Of a stretch of DNA of 41,818 nt, positions 16,162 to 25,672 are shown one piece after another. The stretch is from Clostridium oryzae (lineage in GTDB: Bacteria > Bacillota > Clostridia > Clostridiales > Clostridiaceae). Numbering within the stretch: the first letter of the stretch is position 1; every line of letters starts with the position of its first letter. The position numbers and the translations under genes are program-made. The notes below the pieces were generated by a model. It saw only the letters and a list, made by a program, of their open reading frames with translations, had not been told where the DNA came from and searched no databases. The DNA lies in assembly GCF_002029235.1 (NCBI RefSeq), contig NZ_MZGV01000038.1:1-41818 (forward strand). Direction: 5' to 3'.

Positions 16162-17561
16162 GTTTTTTTTTAAAGGAATGTCGTAGAGTATTAACAAGTG
16201 TTATTTTTTGGCTAGTAATAGCTGCAATCATTATTCAATGGAATAGTCAATTCCGAGGAATTACGACAGAAGAAATAAGCAAAGCCTCACCATCAGCTTC
16301 TTTGTCTGAGAAACAAGGAAATGTATCAATTCCTGTATTAAGAAAGCCGCAAATAGATGATAACAACTTTGGTGTAAGGTATAAAGAGATTCCTGAAAAG
16401 CTTATGCTTGGTGCAGCAGATCAGCTGTTAAGTGAGTATAAAGCAAATCGCTATCAGCATTACCCATTTTCCTATGTAAAATTTGAAACATTTAATAATG
16501 AGAAACAAAATCGTGTATTGGAAATATTAGAAGAGATTACAGGACTAACTGCTATGCAGTTAAAACATTTACCAGACAATTATTTCCCGGCAAATAATGG
16601 CTTGGGTATTATTCACTTTTATAATAAGACTACAAGGAACAAGGATGGCAGTATTTCCATGGTAAATGAAGCAGGAAATACTAAGAAGGGGAAAAAAGAT
16701 AAGTTAAAGCATTTTGTTTCTCAAGTGTCCTATGCTCATTTTAAGAAATTGATGGCAGAGATGGAACAGATGGTAGGAAGGGAGTCTTTCTATTCCATAA
16801 AGTCTCTGAAGAAAAACTTTGGAGTTGTAAAACAAAATTATAAAGGGGCTCTTTCGGAATATAATACTACAATACAGAAGGATAAAGCGACAGGTGGGTT
16901 TGCTAGGCTGCTTTGTGATTATTTAGGGCTTTCAATAGGAATATATCCTGTTTTTCTTGTAGTATTTATGATAATGAAAGATAGGCGAGGAAAGATGCAG
17001 CAGCTTATTTATTCACGTAAGATATCCAGCACAAAATTAATACTATCCCGCTATTTTGCTTATATTACTATGTTATTAATACCTGTAATTGTGCTTAGTC
17101 TAGAATCTCTTGTACCAATGACAGCTTTTGGTGTTAAAAGTCACATAGATATAGATAAACTAGCATATATAAAATATATTTTTTGGTGGCTGGTTCCGAC
17201 GCTTATGGTTGTTACAGCTCTTACTATGTGTATTACTGTACTGACGGATAGTCCAATTGCAATTATTATTCAGCTTATATGGTGGTATCTAGATACCGGA
17301 TTAACAGATTTATCTGGTGATTATTCATTATATAATCTAGTAATTCGCAATAATGATCTGGGAGGTTATGATTTGGTACATAATAATTTACTAATTATAT
17401 GGGCAAATCGTTTGATTTTAGTAGGAGCTTCAGGTATATTGCTAGCAATTACTATTTGGACTTATAGACAAAAAAGAAAGGGGAAAGTTGATATTGGAAC
17501 AGCATGTAAGAAATGTTGCAATACTTTGCAAAATAAATTTTGTATTATGTGTAAGAAATAG
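16158..17561 (+). CDS. ABC-2 type transporter permease with large N-terminal extracytoplasmic domain
   Basis: A 467-residue membrane protein. One hydrophobic helix at about residues 8-25 is followed by about 220 mostly polar residues, predicted extracytoplasmic. At least five further helices lie between 250 and 445. The C-terminal 25 residues are rich in Cys and Lys (GTACKKCCNTLQ). This topology fits ABC-2 permeases related to bacteriocin or peptide exporters, though I cannot name the subfamily. Its last 74 bp overlap the following membrane-protein gene in another frame. The start codon is in an ATGA overlap with the ATPase gene, behind GGGAGAG. Confidence 0.85.
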   Translation: MSFFLKECRRVLTSVIFWLVIAAIIIQWNSQFRGITTEEISKASPSASLSEKQGNVSIPVLRKPQIDDNNFGVRYKEIPEKLMLGAADQLLSEYKANRYQHYPFSYVKFETFNNEKQNRVLEILEEITGLTAMQLKHLPDNYFPANNGLGIIHFYNKTTRNKDGSISMVNEAGNTKKGKKDKLKHFVSQVSYAHFKKLMAEMEQMVGRESFYSIKSLKKNFGVVKQNYKGALSEYNTTIQKDKATGGFARLLCDYLGLSIGIYPVFLVVFMIMKDRRGKMQQLIYSRKISSTKLILSRYFAYITMLLIPVIVLSLESLVPMTAFGVKSHIDIDKLAYIKYIFWWLVPTLMVVTALTMCITVLTDSPIAIIIQLIWWYLDTGLTDLSGDYSLYNLVIRNNDLGGYDLVHNNLLIIWANRLILVGASGILLAITIWTYRQKRKGKVDIGTACKKCCNTLQNKFCIMCKK

Positions 17562-18132
17562 CGTATTATTATCAGTTATAATACTTTGCTTTATACCTTT
17601 AGTTCATGGAATTTCTAATTTAAATGAAATTTTCTCTGCACAATGCTTGGAAGGATTTGTGTCCATTTTGGGAATAGTTTTGCTTGTACCAATTCTGCGG
17701 CCAGAACAAAACAAGGAAATTAACGAAGTTGTATCAGGTAAAGCAATAACACAATGCTGGATCTTCATTTTTAGATTGGTTATGGCAGTTTTTTGCATGA
17801 TAATACTTATAAGCGTGTTTGCAGGTATTATGAAGTTCTTTTATTGCAAGTTTCCATATTTTTTTTATGTGTTCGGAACTTTTTGTTCTGCATTTGCATT
17901 AGGATGCATTGGATTATTTACAACAGCTTTAGTTAATAATACTGTAGTGGGTTATCTTGTTTCAATAACCTATCTTTTGCTTGATATGTTTACAAAAAAC
18001 AGATATCTTGGAGTATTTACACTCTCATCCATGCAATTAAAGAATTATCAGAATAAATATTGGTTATTAGTGTTAGGAATTATTCTTGTAACAGGTACAA
18101 TGTTCGTGAGAAAATTAAAATTATTACGTTAA
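17488..18132 (+). CDS. Second ABC transporter membrane subunit
   Basis: A 214-residue protein with about six hydrophobic segments across its whole length and no soluble domain. No family was recognised with certainty. Its place directly after the ATPase and the larger permease suggests a second membrane subunit of the same exporter. It overlaps the permease gene by 74 bp and has no ATG near the start. Candidate starts are TTG at 17488 or TTG at 17494, both after AAAGGGGAAAG; 17494 gives the more usual spacing. It is the last gene of the operon, followed by a strong bidirectional terminator. Confidence 0.75.
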   Translation: MILEQHVRNVAILCKINFVLCVRNSVLLSVIILCFIPLVHGISNLNEIFSAQCLEGFVSILGIVLLVPILRPEQNKEINEVVSGKAITQCWIFIFRLVMAVFCMIILISVFAGIMKFFYCKFPYFFYVFGTFCSAFALGCIGLFTTALVNNTVVGYLVSITYLLLDMFTKNRYLGVFTLSSMQLKNYQNKYWLLVLGIILVTGTMFVRKLKLLR

Positions 18133-18160
18133 CAGTAAATAATATATTTCATTAGTATAA

Positions 18161-18208
18161 AAAACTGCAACAAAAGCAGTAATTTATCAGCTTTTATTGC
18201 AGTTTTTT
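18161..18208. terminator. Bidirectional terminator
   Basis: 17-nt arms with one mismatch (18161-18177 and 18190-18206), starting AAAACTGCAA and ending TTGCAGTTTT, with a 12-nt loop. A-rich and T-rich outer ends give a U run on both strands. It lies between the convergent ABC operon and the phosphoketolase gene. Confidence 0.88.
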
Positions 18209-18213
18209 ATATA

Positions 18214-20601
18214 TTATTCAGCGATACTGTGCCATTTCCATTGACTAACTTCAGCAAGGTCAACACCGTAATCAGCGATGTGCTGCTTATGCTCAACTAA
18301 CTTATCACGCATTAACTGGCATAGGTAATCAGCTTTGCTTCCAAGTCCAGGAATTCTGCTTACAGCAGCTATTACTAAATCGAAACGGTCAATCTGATTT
18401 TGTACACGCATATCAAATGGTGTAGTTATTGTTCCTTCTTCCTGGTATCCATGTACGTCAAGATTATGGTTATGACGCAAATAAGTAAGTTCTCTTACTA
18501 ATGTTGGATATCCGTGGAAAGCAAATATAATTGGCTTATCCTTTGTGAATAATGAATCATACTCAACATCAGTTAATCCATGAGGATGCTGTGATGATGG
18601 TTGAAGTTTCATTAAATCAACAACATTTACAACTCTAATCTTAAGTTCAGGTAAATGTTCATGAAGTATAGTAGCAGCTGCTAATGTTTCTAATGTTGGA
18701 GTATCTCCACAGCAAGCTAATACTACATCTGGTTCGCTTCCTTTATCATTACTTGCCCAATCCCAGATACCTATACCTTGTTTACAATGCTTAACAGCTT
18801 GTTCCATAGTTAACCATTGTGGTCTTGGATGTTTCGAAGTAACCATAACATTTACGTAATGCTTACTTCTCATGCAGTGGTTAAATACTGTAAGAAGACA
18901 GTTAGAATCTGGTGGAAGATACATACGTACTATGTCTGCTTTCTTGTTAGCAACGTGGTCAAGGAATCCTGGATCCTGATGAGTATATCCGTTATGATCC
19001 TGCTGCCATACGTTTGAAGAAAGAATAATATTTAATGAAGCTACCTTCTGTCTCCATGGAAGTTCAGATGTTACCTTTAACCATTTTGCATGCTGGCTTA
19101 CCATTGAATCAACAACTCTGATGAAGGATTCATAACTTGCAAAGAATCCATGACGTCCAGTTAATAGATAGCCTTCTAGCCAGCCTTCACACATATGTTC
19201 ACTTAAGTATGAATCCATTACTCTGCCATCTGCTTCAAGGAACTCATCGTTATCAACTTTTGCGTTGTTCCAATCACGTTTAGTTACCTCGAATACTTTG
19301 CCAAGACGATTTGACATAGTTTCATCAGGTCCAAAAATACGGAAGTTACGATTTTCTTGGTTAAGCTTGAATACATCTCTAACGTATCCGCCAAGCTCTA
19401 TCATATCCTGTGCTTCAATTGCACCTGGAGCTTTAACATCAACTGCATAATCACGGTAATCTGGAAGACGTAAATCACGTAGTAAAAGTCCTCCGTTTGC
19501 ATGTGGATTAGCACCCATACGGTGATTTCCCTTTGGAGCTAATTCAGCTAATTCTGGAACAAGACGTCCTTTTTCATCGAATAACTCTTCTGGTTTATAG
19601 CTTAATAACCATTCTTTTAGCATCTCAAGATGTTCAGGTTTCTCCATACTCATAGGAACTTGGTGTGCACGGAAAGTTCCTTCGATTTCATTACCATCTA
19701 CAACCTTAGGACCTGTCCATCCTTTTGGAGTACGTAATACGATCATTGGCCATATTGGACGAGTAGTATCACCAGTCTCTGCCGCATGCTTTTTAATTGC
19801 TTTGATCTCTTCTATTACTGTATCAAGAGTTTCAGCCATTAGTTTATGCATAGTCATTGGATCGTCACCTTCAACGAAGTATGGCTTCCAACCGCAGCCT
19901 TCAAAGAATTTCTTTATTTCTTCATGAGAGATACGAGCAAAGACTGTTGGGTTACTGATTTTATATCCATTCAAATGAAGAATAGGTAAAACAGCACCAT
20001 CTTTAACTGGGTTCAAGAATTTATTTGAGTGCCATGCAGTAGCAAGTGGACCAGTTTCTGCTTCACCATCACCAACAACACAAGTTGTTATAAGATCTGG
20101 ATTATCGAATACAGAACCAAATGCATGAGCTAAAGAATATCCTAGTTCTCCGCCTTCATTGATTGAACCAGGAGTTTCTGGTGCAACGTGACTGGATATA
20201 CCGCATGGGAAAGAAAATTGCTTAAATAGCTTTTTCATACCTTCAACATCTTGGCTGATGTTAGGGTATACTTCACTGTAGGTTCCTTCTAAATAAGTGT
20301 TTGCTACCATGAAGTTTCCGCCGTGTCCTGGACCGGAAATGTAAATCATATCCTGATCATACTTTTTTATAATACGGTTTAAATGAACATAGATAAAGTT
20401 TTGTCCTGGAACAGTACCCCAGTGACCAACAATTTTACGTTTAACATGATCCATAGTTAATGGTTCACGTAACAATGGATTATCTAGAAGGTATAATTGA
20501 CCAGCTGACAAGTAATTAGCTGCTCTAAAATACGCATCCATTTTTTTTAAATAGTCCTGAGTTAACGGACCTTTTTCAACACAATCGATATTATTTGACA
20601 T
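18214..20601 (-). CDS. xfp: Xylulose-5-phosphate/fructose-6-phosphate phosphoketolase
   Basis: A 795-residue cytoplasmic thiamine-diphosphate enzyme that splits xylulose-5-P (and usually fructose-6-P) with phosphate into acetyl-P and a shorter sugar phosphate. The length is right for the family. Landmarks: His60 in [19 protein letters not shown] (90-95), [20 protein letters not shown] (136-155), and the thiamine-PP motif [20 protein letters not shown] (177-196). AGGAGGCTTAT precedes the ATG. It is a single gene with its own promoter and a terminator after it. Solventogenic clostridia use this enzyme for pentoses, which fits the xylan and uronate genes further along the window. Confidence 0.97.
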   Translation of the reverse strand: MSNNIDCVEKGPLTQDYLKKMDAYFRAANYLSAGQLYLLDNPLLREPLTMDHVKRKIVGHWGTVPGQNFIYVHLNRIIKKYDQDMIYISGPGHGGNFMVANTYLEGTYSEVYPNISQDVEGMKKLFKQFSFPCGISSHVAPETPGSINEGGELGYSLAHAFGSVFDNPDLITTCVVGDGEAETGPLATAWHSNKFLNPVKDGAVLPILHLNGYKISNPTVFARISHEEIKKFFEGCGWKPYFVEGDDPMTMHKLMAETLDTVIEEIKAIKKHAAETGDTTRPIWPMIVLRTPKGWTGPKVVDGNEIEGTFRAHQVPMSMEKPEHLEMLKEWLLSYKPEELFDEKGRLVPELAELAPKGNHRMGANPHANGGLLLRDLRLPDYRDYAVDVKAPGAIEAQDMIELGGYVRDVFKLNQENRNFRIFGPDETMSNRLGKVFEVTKRDWNNAKVDNDEFLEADGRVMDSYLSEHMCEGWLEGYLLTGRHGFFASYESFIRVVDSMVSQHAKWLKVTSELPWRQKVASLNIILSSNVWQQDHNGYTHQDPGFLDHVANKKADIVRMYLPPDSNCLLTVFNHCMRSKHYVNVMVTSKHPRPQWLTMEQAVKHCKQGIGIWDWASNDKGSEPDVVLACCGDTPTLETLAAATILHEHLPELKIRVVNVVDLMKLQPSSQHPHGLTDVEYDSLFTKDKPIIFAFHGYPTLVRELTYLRHNHNLDVHGYQEEGTITTPFDMRVQNQIDRFDLVIAAVSRIPGLGSKADYLCQLMRDKLVEHKQHIADYGVDLAEVSQWKWHSIAE

Positions 20602-21118
20602 ATAAGCCTCCTAAACACAATAAAGCGATTTTTTTTAATTATAACATTATTAGAATGGCTTATTCAAAGGCTTTGCGGATTTTTGTAACAAGTTACATAT
20701 AAGTGCAAGATAGTATTAATGTATATCAAGATTTAAAAAAATCATGTTAAAAAATGCACATTAATAGACTATATAAGACTATTAATGACAACCTATTTTG
20801 TATTAATGAAAAAAGTGATATTAAAATAATGTAAAAGTTATATAAATGTGTGTACTTATGAAATGTAAGCATTTAATAATTTATAAAATAATTCAATATT
20901 TTTTTAAAAATCGCTGTCTTATATTTGTTATAATTGCATTTATTTGTAATTTATAGTGCAAAATTTGGTTTCTATACTTGTTAATAATTGTTGGTAAATG
21001 CATAATAAGAGTATTGATTAAATAGTTTATATACATTTTGTATTCCAACTATTATAATAAATATGAATGTATTCTATTTAGTATGCTTTTTAAATTAATC
21101 AGATGGGAGAGTGAAAAG
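20602..21118. other. Intergenic region between phosphoketolase and the S1-domain gene
   Basis: This 517-bp AT-rich gap separates divergent genes. It holds the phosphoketolase promoter, a TGTAAC-AA-GTTACA palindrome (20684-20697) and four ATTAAT sites (20715, 20760, 20781, 20802). The last 280 bp before the S1-domain gene shows no element I can support apart from the ribosome binding site GGGAGAG at about 21104-21110. Confidence 0.5.
20638..20667 (-). promoter_or_regulatory. Probable phosphoketolase promoter
   Basis: Read on the minus strand: -35 TTGAAT (20662-20667), 18-bp spacer, -10 TATAAT (20638-20643), about 37 bp before the start codon. The palindrome TGTAAC-AA-GTTACA lies 17 bp upstream of the -35, where an activator could bind. 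Confidence 0.5.
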
Positions 21119-22015
21119 ATGGAGTCGATGAATGACTTTTTGAACGAAATAGACCGTTCTATGAAAAAAATAAAAGTTGGAGATATGGTCAAGGGAAAGG
21201 TAATGGCTGTAAACCAAGACGAAATTATAGTAAATATAGGGTATATGACAGATGGAGTTATACCTAAAGACGAACTGAGTTATGATCAGGATGCGCAGGC
21301 AGATAGTATAGTTAGTATCGGTGATGAGGTATCTGTCTATATACTTGATATAAATGATGGCGAAGGAAATGTACTTTTATCTAAGAAGATTGCTGATACA
21401 AAAAATATGTGGAGTGAACTTGAAGATAAGAAAAATAATGAAGCAATAATAACAGTTAAAGTAAATGAGGCTGTAAAAGGCGGTGTTACAGCAGAAATAA
21501 ATGGTATTAGGGCATTTATTCCGGCTTCACAGCTTTCTACTCAGTATGTTGAAGATTTAAAATCATATGTTGGTAACAATTTAGATGTCAGAGTAATAGA
21601 GGTAGATTCAAAGGACAAAAAAGTAATACTGTCTGCAAAGGTAGTTGAATTAGAAAAACTTGAGGAAAAGAAGGAACTTTTCTGGGATAACTTGAATCGT
21701 GGAGATAAGTTTACTGGAAAAGTTAAAAAGCTTATGAAATTTGGAGCTTTTGTAGATTTAGGAGTAATGGATGGTCTTGTACACAACGATGATCTTTCTA
21801 CCAAAAGAATTCTAGATCCCTCTGAAGTGGTTTCAGTAGGCGATACTGTAAATGTGTATGTGATTGATTTTGATAGGAATAAGAATAGAATTTCTCTTGG
21901 TATTATAGATGAATCTGAAGATTCATCCGAAAATGCCTCAGCTTACAGCGATGAGGGAGAAGCACCAACATTAGGAGATTTGTTTAAAGATAAGTTTAAG
22001 GATTTTAATTTATAG
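21119..22015 (+). CDS. S1 RNA-binding domain protein (ribosomal protein S1 homologue)
   Basis: A 298-residue protein with three S1 (OB-fold) domains. The first is at about residues 18-88 (KVGDMVKGKVMAVNQDEIIV), the second, more divergent, at about 103-165 (RAFIPASQLS) and the third at about 183-255 (KVKKLMKFGAFVDLGVMDGL). An acidic tail follows. It resembles the short S1 homologues of Firmicutes (such as YpfD), which bind mRNA or the ribosome but are not classical six-domain S1. The start at 21119 is chosen because GGGAGAG precedes it; an in-frame ATG at 21038 has no such site. The gene is monocistronic, with a clear terminator 35 bp downstream. Confidence 0.9.
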   Translation: MESMNDFLNEIDRSMKKIKVGDMVKGKVMAVNQDEIIVNIGYMTDGVIPKDELSYDQDAQADSIVSIGDEVSVYILDINDGEGNVLLSKKIADTKNMWSELEDKKNNEAIITVKVNEAVKGGVTAEINGIRAFIPASQLSTQYVEDLKSYVGNNLDVRVIEVDSKDKKVILSAKVVELEKLEEKKELFWDNLNRGDKFTGKVKKLMKFGAFVDLGVMDGLVHNDDLSTKRILDPSEVVSVGDTVNVYVIDFDRNKNRISLGIIDESEDSSENASAYSDEGEAPTLGDLFKDKFKDFNL

Positions 22016-22049
22016 AAAAGAAAATATATAAATTATATTGATATAAAAG

Positions 22050-22097
22050 GACGTAATCTATGAAGGCATTTTTGCCGCCAGAGATTACGTCTTTTTT
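22050..22097 (+). terminator. Terminator of the S1-domain gene
   Basis: 10-bp stem GACGTAATCT (22050-22059) with AGATTACGTC (22082-22091), then six T. The 22-nt loop contains GAAGGCATTTTTGCCGCC with an inner GGCA-TTTT-TGCC pairing, similar to the GGAGGCATT loop of the dispersed hairpins. Confidence 0.92.
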
Positions 22098-22307
22098 AGT
22101 CTTAAGGAAATTTACATAAAATTTGTGTTACAAGTGATTAATGAACGGATCAATCTCTGTAGTGTCAAACATTTCTTTTTTTATGAAAATGTGAAGAAAA
22201 ACAGGAAAATAGGAAATAATAATAATCTATATCTAACGAAATATAAGAAGCATGATAAGTTGCATAATACACTAATAATTTTAAAGCTCAATAAAAGGGG
22301 ATTGAAA

Positions 22308-23516
22308 ATGAAAGCTAATATGAACAATAAAAAAGAGAATGTCTTTTTGGAGTTTTATAAAAGTGAATCCTTTAGTGGTTTTATACTTCTAATTTTTGCA
22401 ATTATTGCGATGGTAATGGCAAATTCTAACTTTAGTGAACAATATGATCATATACTTCATACTTACATAGCTATTGGCTATAAGAATATGTCTATTTCAA
22501 TGTCAATTCTTCACTGGATTAATGATGGGCTCATGGCTATTTTCTTCTTTGTTGTGGGGATGGAGATAAAAAGAGAGTTAGTAATTGGTGAACTAAAATC
22601 CGCTAAACAAAGAATACTTCCTGTAAGTGCTGCTGCAGGAGGAATGATTGTTCCCGCAGTTATATATACTTTGATTAATTTAGGTAGACCTACAGTTATA
22701 GGATGGGGAATTCCTACTGCAACAGATATTGCATTTGCGCTGGGAATATTATCTATTGCAGGTAGGAAGGTTCCAAAAGGTATTAAAGTTTTTCTTACGG
22801 CTTTAGCAATAGCTGATGATCTCGGAGCAATAATTGTTATTGCAATATTCTATACAAATAAAATTTATTGGAGAGCATTATTAGCCGCACTAATCATTTT
22901 TGCTATTCTCATGTTAACTGAAAAAACAAAGGTTAAATCAGTACTGTTTTTTACTATTGCCGGCTTTTTTCTATGGCTTTGCTTCTTAAGGTCTGGAATT
23001 CATTCTACAATTGCAGGGGTAATGTTAGGAATATCTCTTCCGACTGGAAGAAATAATGATGAATTTAAATCTTCTATGCTATACAAATTTGAGCATATAT
23101 TAGCGCCTTGGTCATCATTTGTAATAATGCCGTTATTTGCTTTGAGTAATGCAGGAGTTCATATTGATATAAAAAGCATATCAAAAATGGTACTTGACCC
23201 AGTAAGTCTAGGTATTATATTGGGCTTGTTTGTAGGCAAACAGCTAGGGATATTTGGAATGTCCTATATTATGTTAAAATTCAAAATTGCTAAACTTTCA
23301 CCTAAGGTAAAGCTGCAGCAGCTGTATGGTGCTAGTATTCTTGGGGGTATAGGATTTACTATGTCTATGTTTATTTCAACATTAGCATTTACAGATAATG
23401 AACTACTATCTACAGCTAAAATTAGTATTATGTTTGCATCATTGTTATCGGCAATAGTAGGAAGCGCTATATTTAAATTAATTGCAATAGTACCAAAAGA
23501 TGAACATGTTCGATAA
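22308..23516 (+). CDS. nhaA: Na+/H+ antiporter NhaA
   Basis: A 402-residue inner-membrane sodium/proton antiporter. The hydrophobic helices, ATDIAFALGIL, and the paired aspartates in TALAIADDLGAI match the ion-binding site of E. coli NhaA (Asp163/Asp164). The N-terminus (NNKKENVFLEFYKSESFSGF) and the GIGFTMSMFISTLAF segment near the end are also typical. The ATG at 22308 follows AAAAGGGGATTGAA; a longer in-frame reading starting at 22125 covers AT-rich leader sequence and is not supported. It would export Na+ and stabilise internal pH. No partner gene is seen. Confidence 0.96.
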   Translation: MKANMNNKKENVFLEFYKSESFSGFILLIFAIIAMVMANSNFSEQYDHILHTYIAIGYKNMSISMSILHWINDGLMAIFFFVVGMEIKRELVIGELKSAKQRILPVSAAAGGMIVPAVIYTLINLGRPTVIGWGIPTATDIAFALGILSIAGRKVPKGIKVFLTALAIADDLGAIIVIAIFYTNKIYWRALLAALIIFAILMLTEKTKVKSVLFFTIAGFFLWLCFLRSGIHSTIAGVMLGISLPTGRNNDEFKSSMLYKFEHILAPWSSFVIMPLFALSNAGVHIDIKSISKMVLDPVSLGIILGLFVGKQLGIFGMSYIMLKFKIAKLSPKVKLQQLYGASILGGIGFTMSMFISTLAFTDNELLSTAKISIMFASLLSAIVGSAIFKLIAIVPKDEHVR

Positions 23517-23723
23517 CACAATAATGCACTCCTTCTGAATTAGTGTCTTAGATATAAAAATGTGAATTTTGACAGCGTATATAAGTAAGCATATAATTAA
23601 GTTATTTATTAAATTAAGGAAGTATATGCAGTATTGAGAAAATAGATATTAAAAATGAAGGATGTTATATATTATAGTTATAATAAGCAAGTAATATTAT
23701 CGTAATATGAAAGGAGTAAAACT

Positions 23724-24248
23724 ATGAGATACGTAATTGTATGTACAGTTAAAGGTGAAGCAGGAGAATTTAATAATAATCTAAGGAAAGAACTGTTTAA
23801 AAAATACAAAACAAAATCTTCTAAACTTCCAGCCCATTTTACTATTAAAGCTCCTTTCGAATATGATGGAAATATTGAAGAGTTGGAAAAGTGTATTGAG
23901 GATTTTTGGAAAGAAGAAAAGCCTGAAGCCTATAGTATAGAAGGTTATGACCATTTCGATGACAGGGTAATCTATATGAACGTGAACATGTCAGAAGAAG
24001 GTAAAAAGATGCATGACAGGCTTATTGATAAAATGAGTCTTGTGCCTTACATTGATTTTACCAAAAAAGATGGAAAGGATAAGACATTTCATATTACTTT
24101 AGCGACAAGAATGCATAAGCCATTATTTAATGAGGTATTTGATTATGTTAATCAATATCCTTGTAAATTTAAATGCAAGTTTGATAATGTGAGCATTTAT
24201 AAATTTGAAGATTATACATGGAAGTTATATAAAGAATTTATTGGATAA
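23724..24248 (+). CDS. 2H phosphoesterase / 2'-5' RNA ligase family protein
   Basis: A 174-residue cytoplasmic protein with the two HxT motifs of the 2H superfamily: His38-Phe-Thr40 (HFTIKAPF) and His123-Ile-Thr125 (HITLATR). The spacing of about 85 residues is normal for the LigT/YjcG-like branch. Members hydrolyse or form 2'-5' phosphodiester or cyclic phosphate bonds in RNA or nucleotides; the substrate here is unknown. AAAGGAGTAAAACT precedes the ATG. The ArsC/Spx-like gene follows after 18 bp, so the two probably share a transcript. Confidence 0.85.
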   Translation: MRYVIVCTVKGEAGEFNNNLRKELFKKYKTKSSKLPAHFTIKAPFEYDGNIEELEKCIEDFWKEEKPEAYSIEGYDHFDDRVIYMNVNMSEEGKKMHDRLIDKMSLVPYIDFTKKDGKDKTFHITLATRMHKPLFNEVFDYVNQYPCKFKCKFDNVSIYKFEDYTWKLYKEFIG

Positions 24249-24266
24249 TTAAAAGGATGATGCGAA

Positions 24267-24605
24267 ATGAATATACAGATATTTGGAAAATCCAAATGTT
24301 TTGATACAAAAAAAGCAGAGAGATACTTTAAAGAGAGAGGAATTAAGTTCCAGCTTATTGATGTAGCTAAATATGGTATGAGCAAAGGTGAGTTTAATAA
24401 TGTTAAACAAGCAGTAGGCGGATGGGAAATGCTATTGGATGAAAATGCAAAAGATAAGGATTTAGTTGCGCTAATTAAGTATCTGGCACCTGAGTATAAA
24501 GAAGAGAAACTTGTAGAAAATCCAAAACTTTTAAAAACACCTATTGTAAGGAACGGTAAAAAAGCAACTGTAGGATATCAACCAGATATATGGAAGGATT
24601 GGTAA
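24267..24605 (+). CDS. ArsC/Spx-family thioredoxin-fold protein
   Basis: A 112-residue protein of the arsenate reductase ArsC/Spx family. The N-terminal strand leads to the conserved Cys11 in GKSKCFDTKKA, and the C-terminal half has the family motif LLKTPIVRNGKKATVGY. There is a single Cys at the active position and no second Cys, so it is neither a classical CxxC Spx nor a proven arsenate reductase. YffB-like glutathione-type proteins look similar. No arsenic resistance genes are nearby. It lies 18 bp behind the 2H phosphoesterase gene. Confidence 0.85.
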   Translation: MNIQIFGKSKCFDTKKAERYFKERGIKFQLIDVAKYGMSKGEFNNVKQAVGGWEMLLDENAKDKDLVALIKYLAPEYKEEKLVENPKLLKTPIVRNGKKATVGYQPDIWKDW

Positions 24606-24677
24606 AACCTTATGGGTTTAGAGGCTGTTAACATACTTATTCCAAGCATGTTAAGTTAAATTTGATAAAATAAATTA

Positions 24678-24730
24678 GAGGAAGTGATCGTCGCAGATAT
24701 TTTTAGCTAGAGATCACTTCCTCATTTTTA
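24678..24730. terminator. Terminator between the ArsC-like gene and the amino-acid ABC operon
   Basis: 12-bp perfect stem GAGGAAGTGATC (24678-24689) with GATCACTTCCTC (24712-24723), a 22-nt loop, then ATTTTTA. The stem core GGAAGTGAT is shared with the dispersed hairpins at 4245 and 9586, but the loop is different. Confidence 0.85.
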
Positions 24731-24789
24731 TACTTATCAAAAATTATAGGATTTTATATTTTCAAGCCGACGAAGCTTTTAAACTTTTC

Positions 24790-25647
24790 TTATTTAACTT
24801 CTCCGCCTTCAATAACAAGATTTTCTTCATATTCGGAACCATATGTGGATTTTAGTGTTGCTTCATAAGCTTTGTGCACAAAGTTCTCTTTACCAAGAGA
24901 TACGATTTCTTTGTTTAACCAATCAAGAAGCTCTTTATTTCCTTTTTTAACAGCTGGAGCTATTGTATCCTGTCCTCCAAAGCTCGGTACACCAACTGTG
25001 AAGCCCGGATTTTTCTTAGCCCATGCAAGAACTTCAGTATTATCGTTAGCTATAGCATCACCACGTTTATCTTTTAAAGCTTCAAATATTTCTGAATACT
25101 GGTCAAATTTAACGAGTTTAATATCAGGAAGATTTTTAGCGAAGTAAGTTTCTGCAGTAGTGCCTTTAGCGATTATTACTTTCTTATCTTTAAGTTGATC
25201 TACTGAAGTTATTTCTGTATTTTTAGGAGACACAATTCCAAGAGAAACTTTCATGTATGGTTTTGCAAAATCTACTTGCTGTTTTCTTTCGTCTGTAACA
25301 GTGAAATTAGCCATTATAATATCAACTTTATTTGATTGAAGGTAGGAAACCCTGCTTGCAGCATCGACTAATACAAATTTAACTTTAGATTCATCACCTA
25401 AAAGGTCTTTAGCGAATCTTTTGGCAATGTACACATCGAAGCCCTGGTTTTTACCATTTGAATCAACATAACCAAAAGGAGCTTTATCACTAAATACACC
25501 TATTCGTATAGTGCCTCGTTTCTTTATAGCATCAATTGAGCTATTTGATTTTCGTGCTGGACCGCTTTTAGCAGAGCAGCCTGCTAATGCTCCGGAAATT
25601 ATAGTAAGGATAGTTAGTGCTGTTAATATTTTTTTTAGTTTTTTCAT
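24790..25647 (-). CDS. Polar amino-acid ABC transporter binding lipoprotein (CjaA-like)
   Basis: A 285-residue periplasmic-binding-type lipoprotein. The signal ends in LAGC with the lipidated Cys at residue 24. The family 3 solute-binding fold is marked by RIGVFSDKAPFGYVDSNGKN, VDIIMANFTVTDERKQQVDF and the C-terminal VIEGGEVK. From memory these are close to Campylobacter CjaA, a cysteine binder, so cysteine or a related small amino acid is a reasonable guess. Glutamine or another polar amino acid cannot be excluded. It is the last gene of a four-gene minus-strand operon (permease, permease, ATPase, binding protein). GGGGGAC precedes the ATG. Confidence 0.92.
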   Translation of the reverse strand: MKKLKKILTALTILTIISGALAGCSAKSGPARKSNSSIDAIKKRGTIRIGVFSDKAPFGYVDSNGKNQGFDVYIAKRFAKDLLGDESKVKFVLVDAASRVSYLQSNKVDIIMANFTVTDERKQQVDFAKPYMKVSLGIVSPKNTEITSVDQLKDKKVIIAKGTTAETYFAKNLPDIKLVKFDQYSEIFEALKDKRGDAIANDNTEVLAWAKKNPGFTVGVPSFGGQDTIAPAVKKGNKELLDWLNKEIVSLGKENFVHKAYEATLKSTYGSEYEENLVIEGGEVK

Positions 25648-25672
25648 GTTTTGTCCCCCTTAAATAATTAGT

